From Plasmodium coatneyi (lineage: Eukaryota > Apicomplexa > Aconoidasida > Haemosporida > Plasmodiidae): a stretch of 64,000 bases of DNA. Where the stretch lies: assembly GCF_001680005.1 (NCBI RefSeq), contig NC_033567.1:930001-994000 (forward strand), written 5' to 3'. Below the pieces are notes generated by a model. It was not told the origin of the DNA and did no database searches. It saw only the letters and a program-made list of their open reading frames with translations. A program made the position numbers and the translations under genes. Below, piece after piece: positions 1-10,858 of this stretch. Position 1 is the first letter of the stretch. The number at the start of each line of letters is the position of its first letter.

Positions 1-421
1 CGATTAAATATCGAATGGCATACCTTTTGGACGTTTTCTCCACCACGTGGAAGAGAAGTTCAATTTCCCTTTTCGTCCATTCGCTTTTTTTGTACTCATA
101 TTTTTTTCGATAATTTGATACACTCATTTGAAATTCAGTAATTTTTAATGCGTCTTCATTCGATGGAGCGAACCCATATTCCTTTTGGTAAAACATCGAC
201 ATGTGGGTTCTCCCTTGTGCCTTTTCCCAATTTATTCTTGTTGGCTTCTTACTTGCCAGCGTTTTTATTTCGTTGTACTTTCTGTCTATATAATCGTTCA
301 GTTGTTCTATGTTCCCCTTTGTCGTTTCAATTAGCTTTTCCAAAACGGACAACTCCTTTTCCGCCCGTTCCTCCAACGCGCACAGGTTTTCGAACTCATC
401 CCCACACGGTTCTCTCCACAT
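1..421 (-). CDS. MYB1: Myb/SANT-domain protein, 5' exon (partial)
   Basis: The minus strand is open from an ATG at 421 down to a splice donor (AAAAG then GTATGC) at position 24, giving 132 codons; the rest lies beyond the window. The protein starts MWREPCGDEF, has a charged probably helical stretch (residues 10-50), and ends with EWTKREIELLFHVVEKTSK, the first helix of a Myb/SANT repeat with its conserved Trp. Myb repeats bind DNA; Plasmodium MYB1 is a nuclear transcription regulator of the blood stage. In P. falciparum, as I remember it, MYB1 lies next to the same neighbours seen here, which supports the name. Divergent from exportin-T, with about 3 kb between the starts. Naming is inference from half a repeat plus synteny. 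Confidence 0.7.
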   Translation of the reverse strand, partial: MWREPCGDEFENLCALEERAEKELSVLEKLIETTKGNIEQLNDYIDRKYNEIKTLASKKPTRINWEKAQGRTHMSMFYQKEYGFAPSNEDALKITEFQMSVSNYRKKYEYKKSEWTKREIELLFHVVEKTSKRYAIRYLI

Positions 422-2243
422 GGTCGACCTGCTCACAGATGCGTCACTGTGTGGAGGTGCTACGTGGGGGGTTTGTAAACTTAAAGCGGTTTAATAAATA
501 TCGATTGGGGAGGAAGTTATCATGTACCTATTCTCATTTGATCCTCCAAATTGACCAGATAAAACATACACAGGGTGTGCGTTTTCATTCCGATCGAACC
601 ACTACCCGGTTACATATTCTGCATAATGGGTTTGTGAAAATTAAAAAAGGCGCCTAGCCAAAAGTGGCCAATTCAAGGTGGTTCATTCGCTGCTTTATTT
701 TATGCTTGATTTTACATTCCCTTTGTTTGAATAATCAATCCGCGCAAATGTTAAGTAGTGCGCCCTTTCCATAATGCCTTTCCACGTACATACGGTTAAA
801 TGTATGGGTGTACACCTGCTCATAATATGTGTATATATTCCTTTTTTTTTTTTTCCTCCCATTTTACGAACACCCTGCTGAAGAGCTCCCCACTGGCACT
901 TTCATTCGGATAGTTCATTTGGCCCACTTAAAATTTTTACACAGTTGCCCCTTTGCGTTTTGCAATTGACGATTTATTCTTTATTATTTTTTTTTTTTTT
1001 TGCGCAAATTGGCCAAATGGTCATTCCTAGTGGGGTGTCCACTAGCGTCCCATTTTGCCGCAACAAAAATGAGCGCCACTTGGGGCTATACACATACGCA
1101 CAGGTATATTCTTTCCCCCAATGACAGTGCGTTATACGTGGTTTCTTCCGCGCGATGTGGTCGCTTACACCTGCCAAGCAAGATCCCCAATTTGGAGGTA
1201 GCGAACCAGTTGGCCTTTACACCATTTGCTGCTCCCCTCCCCCATTTGACGACAAAATACGTTGCTTTGTCTGTGCGAAAAAATGAGCCATTTGAGAAAA
1301 ATTCATTGTGTGCACAAAATTTAATAAGAAGTGGCAACGCAACGGAGTGGCAATAGGAGGTGAGGGCATGGACCGTTTGGAAGAGAAAGTGCAAACAACG
1401 CTGAATTAATAAAAAAAAAAAAAAAAAAAAAAAAAGGACGAATTCATCCGACCTGCCACATGCGCTGTTTTCCTGGGCCGTTTTGCGAGGCGGCTTATGG
1501 ACGATCTGTTCCACATTTGTACGGTGTTGGAATGGTAGGGAGGCACCTTGAAAAAAGAAAAAGGTCGACATGGGGTAGAAGAAATCTCGGTGCTTTTCCG
1601 CCTTCACGCATGTGCTGAGTCCACGTGGTTATCACTATGCCTGCTTCTTTTCACACGGGAGGGGATAAGCAAACCCCAGTGAAAGGAATCCCTCAGGAAA
1701 GAATTTCTTTTCCCTGCACGCATATCGTACTTACAATTCGCTATTGTGCATCCCCCCGCTTAGGACATATAAGCACCAAACATTGTACGACAACTGTGCT
1801 ATGTTGACTTTTCACATCATACACCGTTCCCCCATGTAGATCAAATATTTATAAAATATGTTCAGGTGAACCATGTGGATTTGCGGAGGACAAGTGCAGG
1901 GTGTCGTCATCTCGGAGTGCGCTACGGAAGGGGGGGAAGCCACAAAATTGTGAATACGTAAATAAATATGTTCTATACGTATATAAAAATATGCGTATCC
2001 AATATGCATACGTAAATGTACATATAAAGATGCATTTGCACAAGGTATGTGCTCCTTCTTTATGTGCGCCCCGCCCCCGGCAGTAGCGCACCGCCGTATA
2101 TGGGGCAATCCCTTTTTCGACTCACGCATAATAAAACGTGTATATCATTGGGGGGGGGCGCGACTCCTTTTTTCGTTCCCCCATCACCATGTCGAACCAA
2201 ATCCGGTGTTTACATATATATGCATACGTTACAGGAAAATAGT

Positions 2244-2274
<31 letters not shown>

Positions 2275-3432
2275 CCTTCCAGTAAAATAATTTTTTTAGC
2301 AGAAACAAATCCGCGCGCTTTTTGTCGTTGAAAATGAACTGAACGTATGAGCGTCGCGAATTGAAAGGGGCAAATCGGAGGAAATGAAAGAAAACCGCAA
2401 ATCGAGCGAGAAAGAAAAACAAACAACCAAACAGCCAAAAAAAAATAAACTAATCAACCAATCGGTCGCTGAACCAACCAAAGCAACTGAGGCGAACACA
2501 ACTGAGCCAAGGGAAATTAACCCCTGCAGAGGGTTCTCTGCATCCCGTTGGCTATTAAAAATACTCGTGCCGCATTTTGAAAGTGCCCCAAGAAAAAAAT
2601 GCATTCATATAAGTGGCTCCCCGTGAGGAACACTTTTGAGTCGGCTGCCACGTGTTGACGCTGCATACGTATTAACTGAAGCATGTTAAAAACGCGTGTT
2701 ACTTATCAGGCTGCATATTCCCGCAAAGCCAAAGGCGAACCTGGAACTCTGCGGCCGCTATGTAACATTACAGCGAGCCTACACTAATGCAAGAACTGCA
2801 AGCTTCGCTGTAACGTATACATTTTTTCCATTTCGCTATTCCCATTTGGCAACGTGCTTCTTGCGCAAGGAATAATTCTCCCCATTGACACAGGTGGGAC
2901 CCAAGTGCTGTGCAGCTAAGTGAAGAGGACAGCAATAGCGACAGAAGAAATCCAACAAAAAGGGAAAAAAAAAAAACGTACAAAATAGGACACGCTATGC
3001 GCGAAGACCACGATTGTATGATAAATCACCTAACCCTACAAACAGCTGTCCCGTTTTAGCTGCGCATTGGTGACCCCCCTGAGTAGCGAATGCCAGCGAG
3101 AAAATCCACTACGTATTTCCAGCCACAAGAGGGGTCAACAGAGGAGGATAAGTATATGCATAGATAGGTGCGAACTTGAATAATTTTTTCCCATTTTACG
3201 GCCCAATTAACCATTTCGACCAGCGCATACAGAAGGAACGTTCATCCAAAGTCAGGAAAAATACCCATTGCGCACACGTATTTAGCAGCGCACCGGTCGG
3301 CTTCCTTGCACGGGGCTCCACAAAGGGGAGGTGCCAAAGCGGTCGAAAGGGGGCTCAAGGGGAGTTCCTTCCAGGGTAGAAGAACCCAGATAAGAAGATC
3401 GCTACACCAATACCGCCATACCTGATCACACC
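422..3432. other. Intergenic region between divergent Myb and exportin-T genes
   Basis: No supported gene. It holds poly(dA:dT) tracts (for example 984-1001, 1411-1434 and 2250-2274) and GC-richer patches. The open frames here lack domains, have no intron logic and are interrupted by homopolymers. It presumably carries both promoters and 5' UTRs. Confidence 0.6.
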
Positions 3433-6400
3433 ATGGACGAACTGGAGGTGGCCATTCTGTGCCTGTACGGAAATGAGTGCACCAGGATCAGCAAAGGCGA
3501 CGCACAGAAGTACTGCGAAAACTTTCAGAACAATGCAGACAGCTGGAAGTATTGTATTGCCAAATTTGTAGACTCGAAACGGTTGGAGGTGAAGTTCTTC
3601 TGCATCCACGTAATTATTGAAAAGTTGAAAAATCTCAAAGGTGAAGACCTCTTGTATGTGAAGGATTCCCTGTACAATTATTTGGAGAGTAAATACCCAA
3701 CAGCCAATGACGACCCCTGTGTGGTGAACAAAATTATCCAGCTGTATATCTCCTTAATAGAATTTCTTTACCCAAATAATATGAACGATGGGTTCAAGTT
3801 TCTCATAAATCTAATCATGGTAAATAATGACATGAATGCGAAAAATATGTATATCAATTTTTTCCTCAAATTAATGAACATGTTAGATGTAGAATACATA
3901 GATAATGTGTATTCTAACAAAGGGGTTCAGGTAGCCACCAGTTTGAAAGAAGCAATTAAAAATAACGACCTCCCAATTATAATTGAGTGCTTATATTTTA
4001 TAATGAGCATAAACGTGGAAGACATAAGTTCCCTTAGCATCTTTACCCTCTCCAAGTATGTCACCTGGATTGACATAAACTACGTCGTAAACGATAAAAT
4101 TCTCGCCTACATCTATCAGAGCATTAATGGGCAAAATAACTCCATCACGGAGGCCAGCTTCTCCTTCTTAACTGCACTAGTACGTAAAGGAATGAACCCA
4201 GTGAACAAAATTCAATTCATTGAAAATATTAACCTAATATATGTACTGCAAAATATTCCAAAAATTCTAGATATATCCTACGAGATGAACAAAAAAATTA
4301 TGTTAAAGAAAGGAGAACTCGTAAACTACATCTGCCTAGAATTGGTAGAATCCATCCACGAAATAAACAAACTTAAGGATTACCCCATGAACAGTGCAAA
4401 ATACAACGAAATATGTGATAAGGGTACCGAAATGCTTTTCTTGATCTTACCCCATGCTTTGGAAATATACGCGATAGATGACTTTTTCGTGGCTAGCACG
4501 GTAGAGAAATTTTTCAGTCTTCTCTTCACCAAATTTAAGACGGTAATGGGGTCTCCATCCTGTGGGGAAGGGATAACCCCCCAACAGGCAGCCCTTACAG
4601 CATCACCAAATGGGTATAAAATCCCACAGGAAAAAATGAACCTCTTTATTAATACCCTGATATGTAGCACCGTGAACAAGTTTCAGTTTCCCCCTTACAT
4701 TGAAGAATTCTACGATGAAGAGGACGAAGATTTTATTACCTTCAACACCTTTCGGGAGAATATTGAAAAACTTTTCCAGAGATTAATCCTGTTTAACAAG
4801 CTGAAGGCCATCGAAATTATTAAAAATGCCATTATTTACATGAACGAAAATTTCGACAATTTGAAGTGGAACACCATAGAGTCTACCCTGTACGCCTTCT
4901 ACATTACGACGTCTATTTATAGTGAGTACAAGGGGAGCACCGGCCAGGCAAACGCGGGTGCAACCAGGGAAACCACCTCGACAACAGTACCCACTACCTG
5001 CTTAAGCAAAACCAACACAGGAATAGCAAATGCAAATACCAGTGGAAACACCTCCAAAGAGGTACAAGACATGCACAATGGAGAATACAACAACTTGCTC
5101 TTTGACTGCCTCGCGGAGTTACTAAAAAACAGAAAAATCCTCAGCTGCAATAATAGCCTTATAAACATAAACCTCATGGAAATTTTCCAAAGATTGAATC
5201 TTTTTTTTATCAAAAATCCAGAATACGTAGAATACTCTCTTCATGTTTTTATTACAAATGGGATTAGATGTAGCAAAAATAAGGTGGTAAAAAAGTCCGT
5301 GCATATTTTTAAAAAATTCCTGAAAGCAAATTCTGTGGTTATTTGCAATTACATGAAGGACATTTTGCAGATGCTGGAGAACTTCTTAGAAATTCCATGT
5401 GTGTACCAGCGGGTTGCTAGTAAAAGTGGAACAGGCAGCAACAGTGGTGGTAGTGCTACCTTGGCGGACATGCTATCCCTCGACCAGGACTACATAAAAT
5501 CTATGTACAAATATATCTACGCGGATGTGAATTACACCCATGAGGATCAGAACGACATTTATGAAATCGCAGGGTTGCTGTTACTGCACTATGATTATAG
5601 CAGGGCGAAGAGGACCACCAAGGGAGAATCCAACGAGCAAATACACCTCTTGGAACAACAGGGAATGCAAGGCAGAAGAAGCAACCAAACCAACATCTGC
5701 TTCAACCGAATGGGCAGTACCAACAGTGGAAGTGGAGACGCAAAGGATTTAAACAGCACGACGTCCATGCAGGGCATCTGTACTGATTTGAACACAAGAA
5801 ATGAAAAAATCAATGAAGAGTTGATACCAAATTATAAAGATAGGATCTTTTTCTTCAAAGGAATTTTAAATAAGTTACTAGAAAATCTAGCCAACATAAA
5901 AAATGTGTACATAAATTCGTCCAAATCGCAGCATGAAATACTATGTTTAAGCTTCACCTGCAGTGTCGTTATAAGATGTATAGGTGCATTATGCAAAAAT
6001 GTAAATATTAACATGACCGATGAACTGATAAACGACCTAGACAACACATTAGGAATTATCATCCACGAAGCGTTAGAATTGTTCTACAAAAATTACATCG
6101 TTAGGGATTCGGTCCTCTACACGTATAGAATATTGTCCAACCTGTTTAAGGAACTTTCTCTCAATTATACTATAAAAATTTTACCCTACTTCTACAACAT
6201 TTCTTACAACATGATAATGACAAAACTGCAGAAGGGCAGTGCCCCTGGGGGAAGTACTACTGGTGCGGTGGCATCTCAGAACCCATTACTTTCTTTCAAC
6301 ATGATGACCCCTTCATCACATCCAACTGTTGGAGCTGGTTCACCAGGTGAAGCCGCAGCTTGCTTTTCCAACTCCCAGGAAGAACTAAAATATCTCTTTA

Positions 6401-7572
6401 ATGAACTTAACGAATTGGCTGTACTAGTGTGCCACCTAATATCCACGTATAAGGAAAAATCTTATGACACGTTTATTAAGCCATACATACAGAACATTAC
6501 ACAGATTCACCTGAACATTTGGAAGTGCATAATAGTCCAGTCGTTGGAAATGCAAAGAGAACAGAATTCTGTCCTATCACCTCTCCTCCTCATATTGTTC
6601 AACATATCGTTAAACATCCCTTCAGCCATTCACAATTTTGTTTCCCTAGATTTGATTGCCTTAACACATAAAGAATTTTGCCAAGCTTTTTCAAATGAAG
6701 AAATGGTGAAGGCAAAATGCCCAGATGCTATTACCAGCATTTTACTGGTCTCTCTAAATTATAGCAACACGTGCGATTTGAATATCTGCCTGTATGCAGC
6801 TCAGACCTTTTCGAACATGCTGAATAATGCTACTTGTTTGCATAATGCGCAAGAGGTATGTTGCATCAATTATGTTGAAACACATCCCTTTGACCAAGTT
6901 GCTTTTTTGTTTGTTTAACCCACTTTGTGCGAACCTACTTATACCACTGTGCAATTCCTCCTGTGTGTCCCCCCCCGTAGGTGCTGAGCAAATACCCCCT
7001 CGTCCAAATCATCGACACGCTGTGTATAACGCTCAAGTCCCTTGATTATTCGGATCCCAAGAATAAGAGGGTTATACAGGCATGCAAACATTATCTCTGC
7101 CGCCATTGTGGCAAATTTACATATGTGCAAGTGTACCCACGCAGGTGCAGACGCCATTGCACCCCTCCACTCACGCACCGATTTTTATTTCCCCTTCCCC
7201 ACTGCAGATAATCCAAGAGGTGATGAACATCTTCCGACTCTTCTGTGGGTTCAAAGTCAGCGCCAATTGTCTGCCCAACAAAATTCTTGAAAGTGCTCAA
7301 ATCTGTTTGCAGAATTCGCTACTATCAGTCTTCAAGAATAACCGAAACGATATCGGCGTGTTGTTACAGGTAAGCGTCGCGAAGGGAGAGTTATGCAGCG
7401 GGAACGTGCGCATTGGTACTTTCACGCAGGTCACAAACCTATTCATATAAGTACACACATATAGCTGTATTTTTTTTTTTTTTTTTTTTTTCCCCTTTTT
7501 AACCCTCTTCAGGCCGTCAACGCGAACAATCAGCAGCAGTTCAGACAAATTTTGTCAAATTTTGTTGCGTAA
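3433..7572 (+). CDS. XPOT: Exportin-T (tRNA export karyopherin), 4 exons
   Basis: Karyopherin-beta family exporter that carries mature tRNA from nucleus to cytoplasm with RanGTP. Exons: 3433-6855, 6981-7079, 7208-7369, 7513-7572, all joined in phase 0, giving about 1,247 residues against roughly 960-1,000 in yeast and animals. The N-terminus (MDELEVAILCLYGNE, then EVKFFCIHVIIEKL) and the stretch around residues 140-160 (MYINFFLKLMNMLDVEYID) match the exportin-T Xpo1-like domain. The rest is helical HEAT-like repeat. Extra length comes from Ser/Thr/Gly/Asn-rich inserts near residues 370, 500-540, 660, 740-790 and 935-985, which is typical of Plasmodium. The second intron needs a GC donor (CAG then GCATGC). 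Convergent with the kinase downstream. An exportin rather than an importin is well supported; tRNA as cargo follows from the family. Confidence 0.82.
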
Positions 7573-8019
7573 GAAGGGACAGGAAGCAGTGCATGGGAGG
7601 CAACAACGTAATGGTAACAAATGGAGGACATACAACGATAGAAAAGCGTAACGCAGAGAAACAAACAACGCCGCCTCTGCGTGACCCAAAAGCCGCACGC
7701 TCAACAAACCGGCAAAAGAAAAAAAAATTGCGAAGCTTCCGAGTGCAATTTTGCCACACTGTCGCATGAACTCCTCATGTAGAAAAATTTACGAAATTTA
7801 AAAAAAAAAAGTGAAAACTCATTTATGTATATTTTCACACCTGTTTGATACATAAATTAGACGTTTTTGCTAACTTATCAAATTCTGTACATGTGTATAA
7901 TTCTCACCCATGTCTATGTCTATACCATTCTTACGACAATTTTTTCGCCCATTTCGTCTACCTTTTTTTTTTCTTTCTTTTCACTTCCCCTTATTATGCA
8001 TCCGAATTGTTTATCCTCG
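7573..8019. other. Intergenic region between convergent genes
   Basis: AT-rich shared 3' flank of exportin-T and the kinase. No coding signal is seen. Confidence 0.6.
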
Positions 8020-10622
8020 TCATGTAGCAAAGTAAGGGTTGCTCAAAACTGCGTCAATTTTTAATCTTTCATTTGGATTCCTTAAAATAAAAAAAAATAG
8101 AAATAAATATTGTATATTAAAAAGGGCCCCATAATGGGAAATGAAGTAGCAGTCATGCCGACTCATCACATGCTTATACACCTGTGATAGTGGAGGGCAC
8201 ACCACGCACACACACGTCCCACACCAAGCTTACCATTTCAAAAGGCCATCTACGATACCGATTAGCTCCCGTTCACTGTAAAGGGTATTAGGTGAAACGT
8301 GAATTCATCTCGCTCAAACGACGGTTAGGAAGGACACATTGGTTGGCAATGCATGTGGTAAGAAAAACGACGTTGCAAATTAATTTGGGGGGCGCCTTTC
8401 CTTTGGCCTTTTTAACCTTTCCTCCAAGATACCCCCCAGGATGGAGCTCCAGGACAGGGGCCTAATGTTCATTCCACACAGTTCCTTAATGAGGCTTTTC
8501 TGAGGAAATAAAGAGGCGGTGAATTGGCGACGCAAAGAAATAGCAAACTTACCAAGCACAGAAGTGCCTACGCAGCGAAGGTCACAACCAGATGAACGTC
8601 TCTTACATTCCTGTTACTAGTTTGGCCCTTTATACTTTCGTAAAAACTCCTTAAAAGGGGAAAAAAAAAAGAAAAAATTTAAAGCGATTATTTCATTCAG
8701 GAGAAATAAATTCGTCGTGATGACTATATATCTGTCTCCTTCGCGACGGTGTACATTCGAGGGGATCCCAGCACTTCAATTAAATTTATAATTTGTGAGC
8801 ATTCTTCGGATATGCTTTATGGGGGGGGAGGAAGAAATGGGTAGGGAGGTCACAGGTTTAATTCAAACTGGCAGTAAACATGCTTTATCATTTTTTAAAA
8901 AAAAAGGCATTTCACAACACAATATCGTTCTCTTGCATGAGTGCTAACTCGTCTTTTTTGAACTTCCCGGGGAACAGGGGACAGAGATTTATCAGCTCGA
9001 AAATTATACACCCCAGGGCTGAACAGAAAAAATAAAATATGAAAGAAAGTAAATAAATTGATAGACGAATAAGCAGAGCAATGCAAATAAACGGAAAAGG
9101 GGGTCCCATCTCGTAAGACATAATTAGACTGAAGCGCAACTAACACCATAGGTCTACGTCCGTCTGTAAGGTGGGCATGGGAGAGGTGTGTGATCATTAC
9201 GGGAATGAACATGCACTCACGTTCCAAGGCACAGGAAACGAAATTTCAAAATGGAGAATTCAGGCGAACCGTGTAATACATGGATCCGCATAGGAGTTCA
9301 GGCGCCCGGTACCATCTAGAGCAAATGTACGGAATCGAGATGATGCTTTCTTCAACTTTTTTAGCAGATCCTTCGGAGGAACAAAAAATGGGGGGTTATT
9401 ATATTGGGATCAAAAATGGGGGAAGAGGAACAAATGTGCTTCTTCTTCTGTGCTTACCCAAATCACATATTTCCACTTTAAATGGGGATGAGCCTGTATC
9501 GATCTTTAGGTTGGTGTAACGTGGAAGAAAGGGGAAGATGCACTGTTGTGTCTGTTTTGATGATCAACTATTGCTCGTCTGTTCGATAGTTCTTTTTTTG
9601 CTAGCTGCGCAGATCGCATATTTGATCCCTTCCTGTGGCGTCATTACCAAAATGTTGTCCGGCTTCAAATCCCTGTGAGCCAAATTGTGCTCGTGTAGGT
9701 GCTTGATGCCTTTGCATATTTGGCTGATAGGGTGACAGTCCAGGAGGAAGCATATGTTGCCGCAGTGTGGTCAGTCACTTGGCTAGCCATTTCGTTCACC
9801 GATGGAACATCCAATATGTGCCGAAGCGAAGACGTATTTGAGGGACGTTCTCATTCGATCCTTACTATATGATAATTTTTAAGTCGGACGCTGCAATACG
9901 GTCTTTCCTGGGATGAAGGAAAAAATGAAACCAATTGAATAGTCGTCGTTCCTTTTTGCGCGAATTGTGTGTTCTGTGCGTGGTGACGTAAGATGCCCGA
10001 ACACAACGCCTCCATTTCGTTCTTCACTATTTTGCGCTCTTTTTATTTATTTTTGTGCTCACTTGTTTTCCTTCCTTTCCTGCTTCTTAAATCGGATATA
10101 CTTTCCCAGGCTGTACGTCATGTACTTAAAGACAATGTTCTGTATGCGAAAGCCCTTCTCCGTCGTGGTGTAAAAAATGGATTTTAAATTTACTATGTTT
10201 TCGCTGTGCTGCATCTTCTGCAGCAGGTCGACTTCCCTTGAGACTTTGTTCCTCCTGGTTCGGAGGGGTAAAAAAGGGGGGGGCCAGATGTACATTTGCA
10301 GGTGACAGTAGATCTGTCTATCGGTGTACCCACGTGTGGATGCGGGACATAGCCGTCAAACGCAGTAATTCCAAATTAACGCAAGCGTCCTGCGCTTCAC
10401 ACAGGTCGAACATATTGCACATTTTTCATACCACTTGGGGGACCGCTTAATCGCGACGGGCTCCTGCGTGCATAGGTCAATAGCGTAGTAGACCTTCCCA
10501 AAGGTGCCCTTGCCAATGAGTTTCACCAACTTGTACTTGGGCTCTTCCTTCCTGACGCATTCCATTTTGACCCTTTCGGCCACTTTAAGAAGTTTCCTGT
10601 ATATGCTTATCGGCGTGTACAT
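8020..10622 (-). CDS. GSK3-family (CMGC) protein kinase, 13 exons
   Basis: Assembled from exons 10622-10432, 10254-10063, 9907-9866, 9723-9648, 9503-9458, 9370-9270, 9163-9145, 9018-8964, 8814-8755, 8649-8607, 8499-8417, 8275-8234 and 8080-8020. Every junction keeps phase with GT-AG ends, giving 336 residues; a second ATG at 10565 would give 317. Motifs: glycine loop GKGTFG (37-42), VAIK (Lys59), REVDLL helix-C Glu71, HRDLKPDN (158-165), IPYICSRWYRAPE with the GSK3 activation-loop Tyr197, DVDLWSLGC, PLFPG, and the C-lobe end NPNERLKIDAVLSNPYF. The metal-binding motif is DLG (181-183), not DFG. It is a near-minimal kinase domain without extensions. By synteny it probably corresponds to the third, atypical P. 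falciparum GSK3 relative (PF13_0085), not PfGSK3 or PK1. Substrates are unknown. The exon 8/9 junction is the least certain. Confidence 0.85.
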
Positions 10623-10823
10623 GCGCACGTTGGAGTATACCCACAAGTTTGCGTAATGTTTCACGGCCCGCAACGCTTCTTATCCTTGCGTGTACTTGTG
10701 GGACTTAAGTCGGGATGCGTGCCAGTTCGGGTTAAAGGAAAAGGGACTTTCAGACAAATGAGACAATTGTACCGCGGAATGAGTATCACAAAGTGGGAAC
10801 GAAAAGGACAACGGGGAGGCAGC

Positions 10824-10858
<35 letters not shown>

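Noticed and set aside
1086..1607. 173-codon minus-strand frame
   Set aside because: Built around a poly-T-derived Phe run; composition is that of non-coding DNA.
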